Source: Crotophaga sulcirostris (lineage: Eukaryota; Chordata; Aves; Cuculiformes; Crotophagidae). From it: a stretch of DNA of 64,000 bases. Below, piece by piece: positions 63,050-64,000 of this stretch. Under the pieces are notes generated by a model, which was not told the DNA's origin, ran no database searches, and was given only the letters and a program-made list of their open reading frames with translations. The stretch spans positions 63,234 through 127,233 of the forward strand of contig VYZB01000534.1 in assembly GCA_013397455.1 (NCBI GenBank). The letters run 5' to 3'. The position numbers and the translations under genes are program-made. Positions within the stretch are counted from its first letter, which is position 1; each line of letters opens with the position of its first letter.

Positions 63050-64000
63050 TTCAAGAGGCCACCTTTTCAGTAGGCTACACACTACCCTTTGGGATTCTTG
63101 CTTTCCACAGCAAGAAAACAAGTCACCTGTTGGTATCAAGTCAGGATGTGAGGTTGAGAATGGGAGTGGAATGTAGAGAAATACGGAGGAGGCAAACCTT
63201 GTTCCCATAGTGCATCAGAGATCTCTGGAGGAAATGCAGGAAAAGTCAGTACAGAATCACAGCTGCCCACCTGCCCTGTAGCACCCTGGAGGTACAAAAC
63301 ATGCAGCTGGAGCCACAAAGGCACTCAGTCTCTCAGGTCACAGCCCCAAAAATTGCAGCTGGGGCAACGAACAAGAAGTACAGTCTCCATCCTATGTCAA
63401 CATTGTAGAAGGAGCCTTTGGGGTGCATGTCGAGCCCTGCCAACCTTCTCCTAGAAAAAGCACAACCCTGCAGAGATCCAACATTACAGCAAGTGCACAT
63501 TAGTACTCCCCATGTAAGACTGCTCAAACTGCCCCCTCCACCATCTCTCAAGATTGGGCTGCACATTCCTTGCCTTCCCGAAGATCACCCTAAAATTATT
63601 CTGGTTCAGCCTGTGGTATTATGAAGGCCAAACCACCCAGAGTGACATCCAGATGGGACTTTGGAGGCACATGCACATATTTGTGTAGGCATGAACGGGC
63701 ATGCTCCATACAGATCAGCTCAAATGCAGGATCAGATCATCACCAGTGACCCAACAGTCTCAGCCATGGGGGCTGCAGCTCATCTCATGGCTGAGGAGAG
63801 GCTACCATGATGAACGCTGGTGTTAAGCATACTGGCTTTCCCAGAGGCAAGTACAAGTCAGGTGTTGTGGGGCTGATGAGTTGTTGCCAAAGCTCCACGG
63901 GAAGTGTTGTATCTGTCATCCATGCAGGAACAGCCTCATGCACACCTGGTTTCATATCCAAGGCTGGAGCAGGAGTGAGGATACCAGGCATAACAAGGAT
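63050..64000. other. Unique noncoding DNA, no gene seen
   Basis: Slightly more GC-rich than average. Open frames are short and show no domain. No gene or repeat was recognised up to the window end. Confidence 0.5.

Overview
The window looks like nuclear DNA from a bird. The evidence is a set of 5'-truncated CR1 LINE copies, several ending in the avian CR1 tail (variants of ATTCTATG/ATTCTGTG repeats), in an otherwise repeat-poor, AT-rich, mostly unique sequence. I see no bacterial gene organisation, no rRNA or tRNA gene, no CRISPR array and no protein-coding gene I can name. By my estimate, at about one stop per 20 codons, 64 kb read in six frames should give roughly fifteen ORFs of 120 codons or more by chance. 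That is about what is seen, so ORF length alone supports no gene here. The window is best read as intergenic sequence or a very large intron.

Layout. 1-12.9 kb is unique noncoding DNA with a few possible very old amniote repeats and one palindrome-rich candidate conserved element near 10 kb. At 12.96 kb a two-base assembly gap sits between a poly-T tract and a C run. It opens into a CpG-rich patch of about 0.55 kb (to about 13.54 kb), the only promoter-like sequence seen. 13.5-22.4 kb is unique apart from a CR1 tail at 17.1 kb and an AT-rich block with homeodomain and POU-type sites at 18.1-18.6 kb. At 22.39-22.69 kb there is an unusual structure: two arrays of about 16-bp units in opposite orientation, flanking a short core of vertebrate telomeric repeats. 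22.7-38.7 kb is mostly unique, with a CR1 tail at 33.0 kb and octamer-containing candidate elements at 34.6 and 37.4 kb.

38.7-46.5 kb holds three old CR1 fragments, two of which retain decayed end-of-reverse-transcriptase and post-RT coding sequence. 46.5-59.4 kb is unique, with a strong candidate developmental enhancer at 52.26-52.67 kb and a CR1 tail at 53.6 kb. 59.4-63.05 kb carries two better-preserved CR1 3' ends in opposite orientation. The rest, to 64 kb, is unique.

No genes can be placed in a shared pathway. The biology supported here is transposon decay, possible cis-regulatory DNA, and the telomere-repeat/inverted-minisatellite structure, which I consider the most unusual object in the window.
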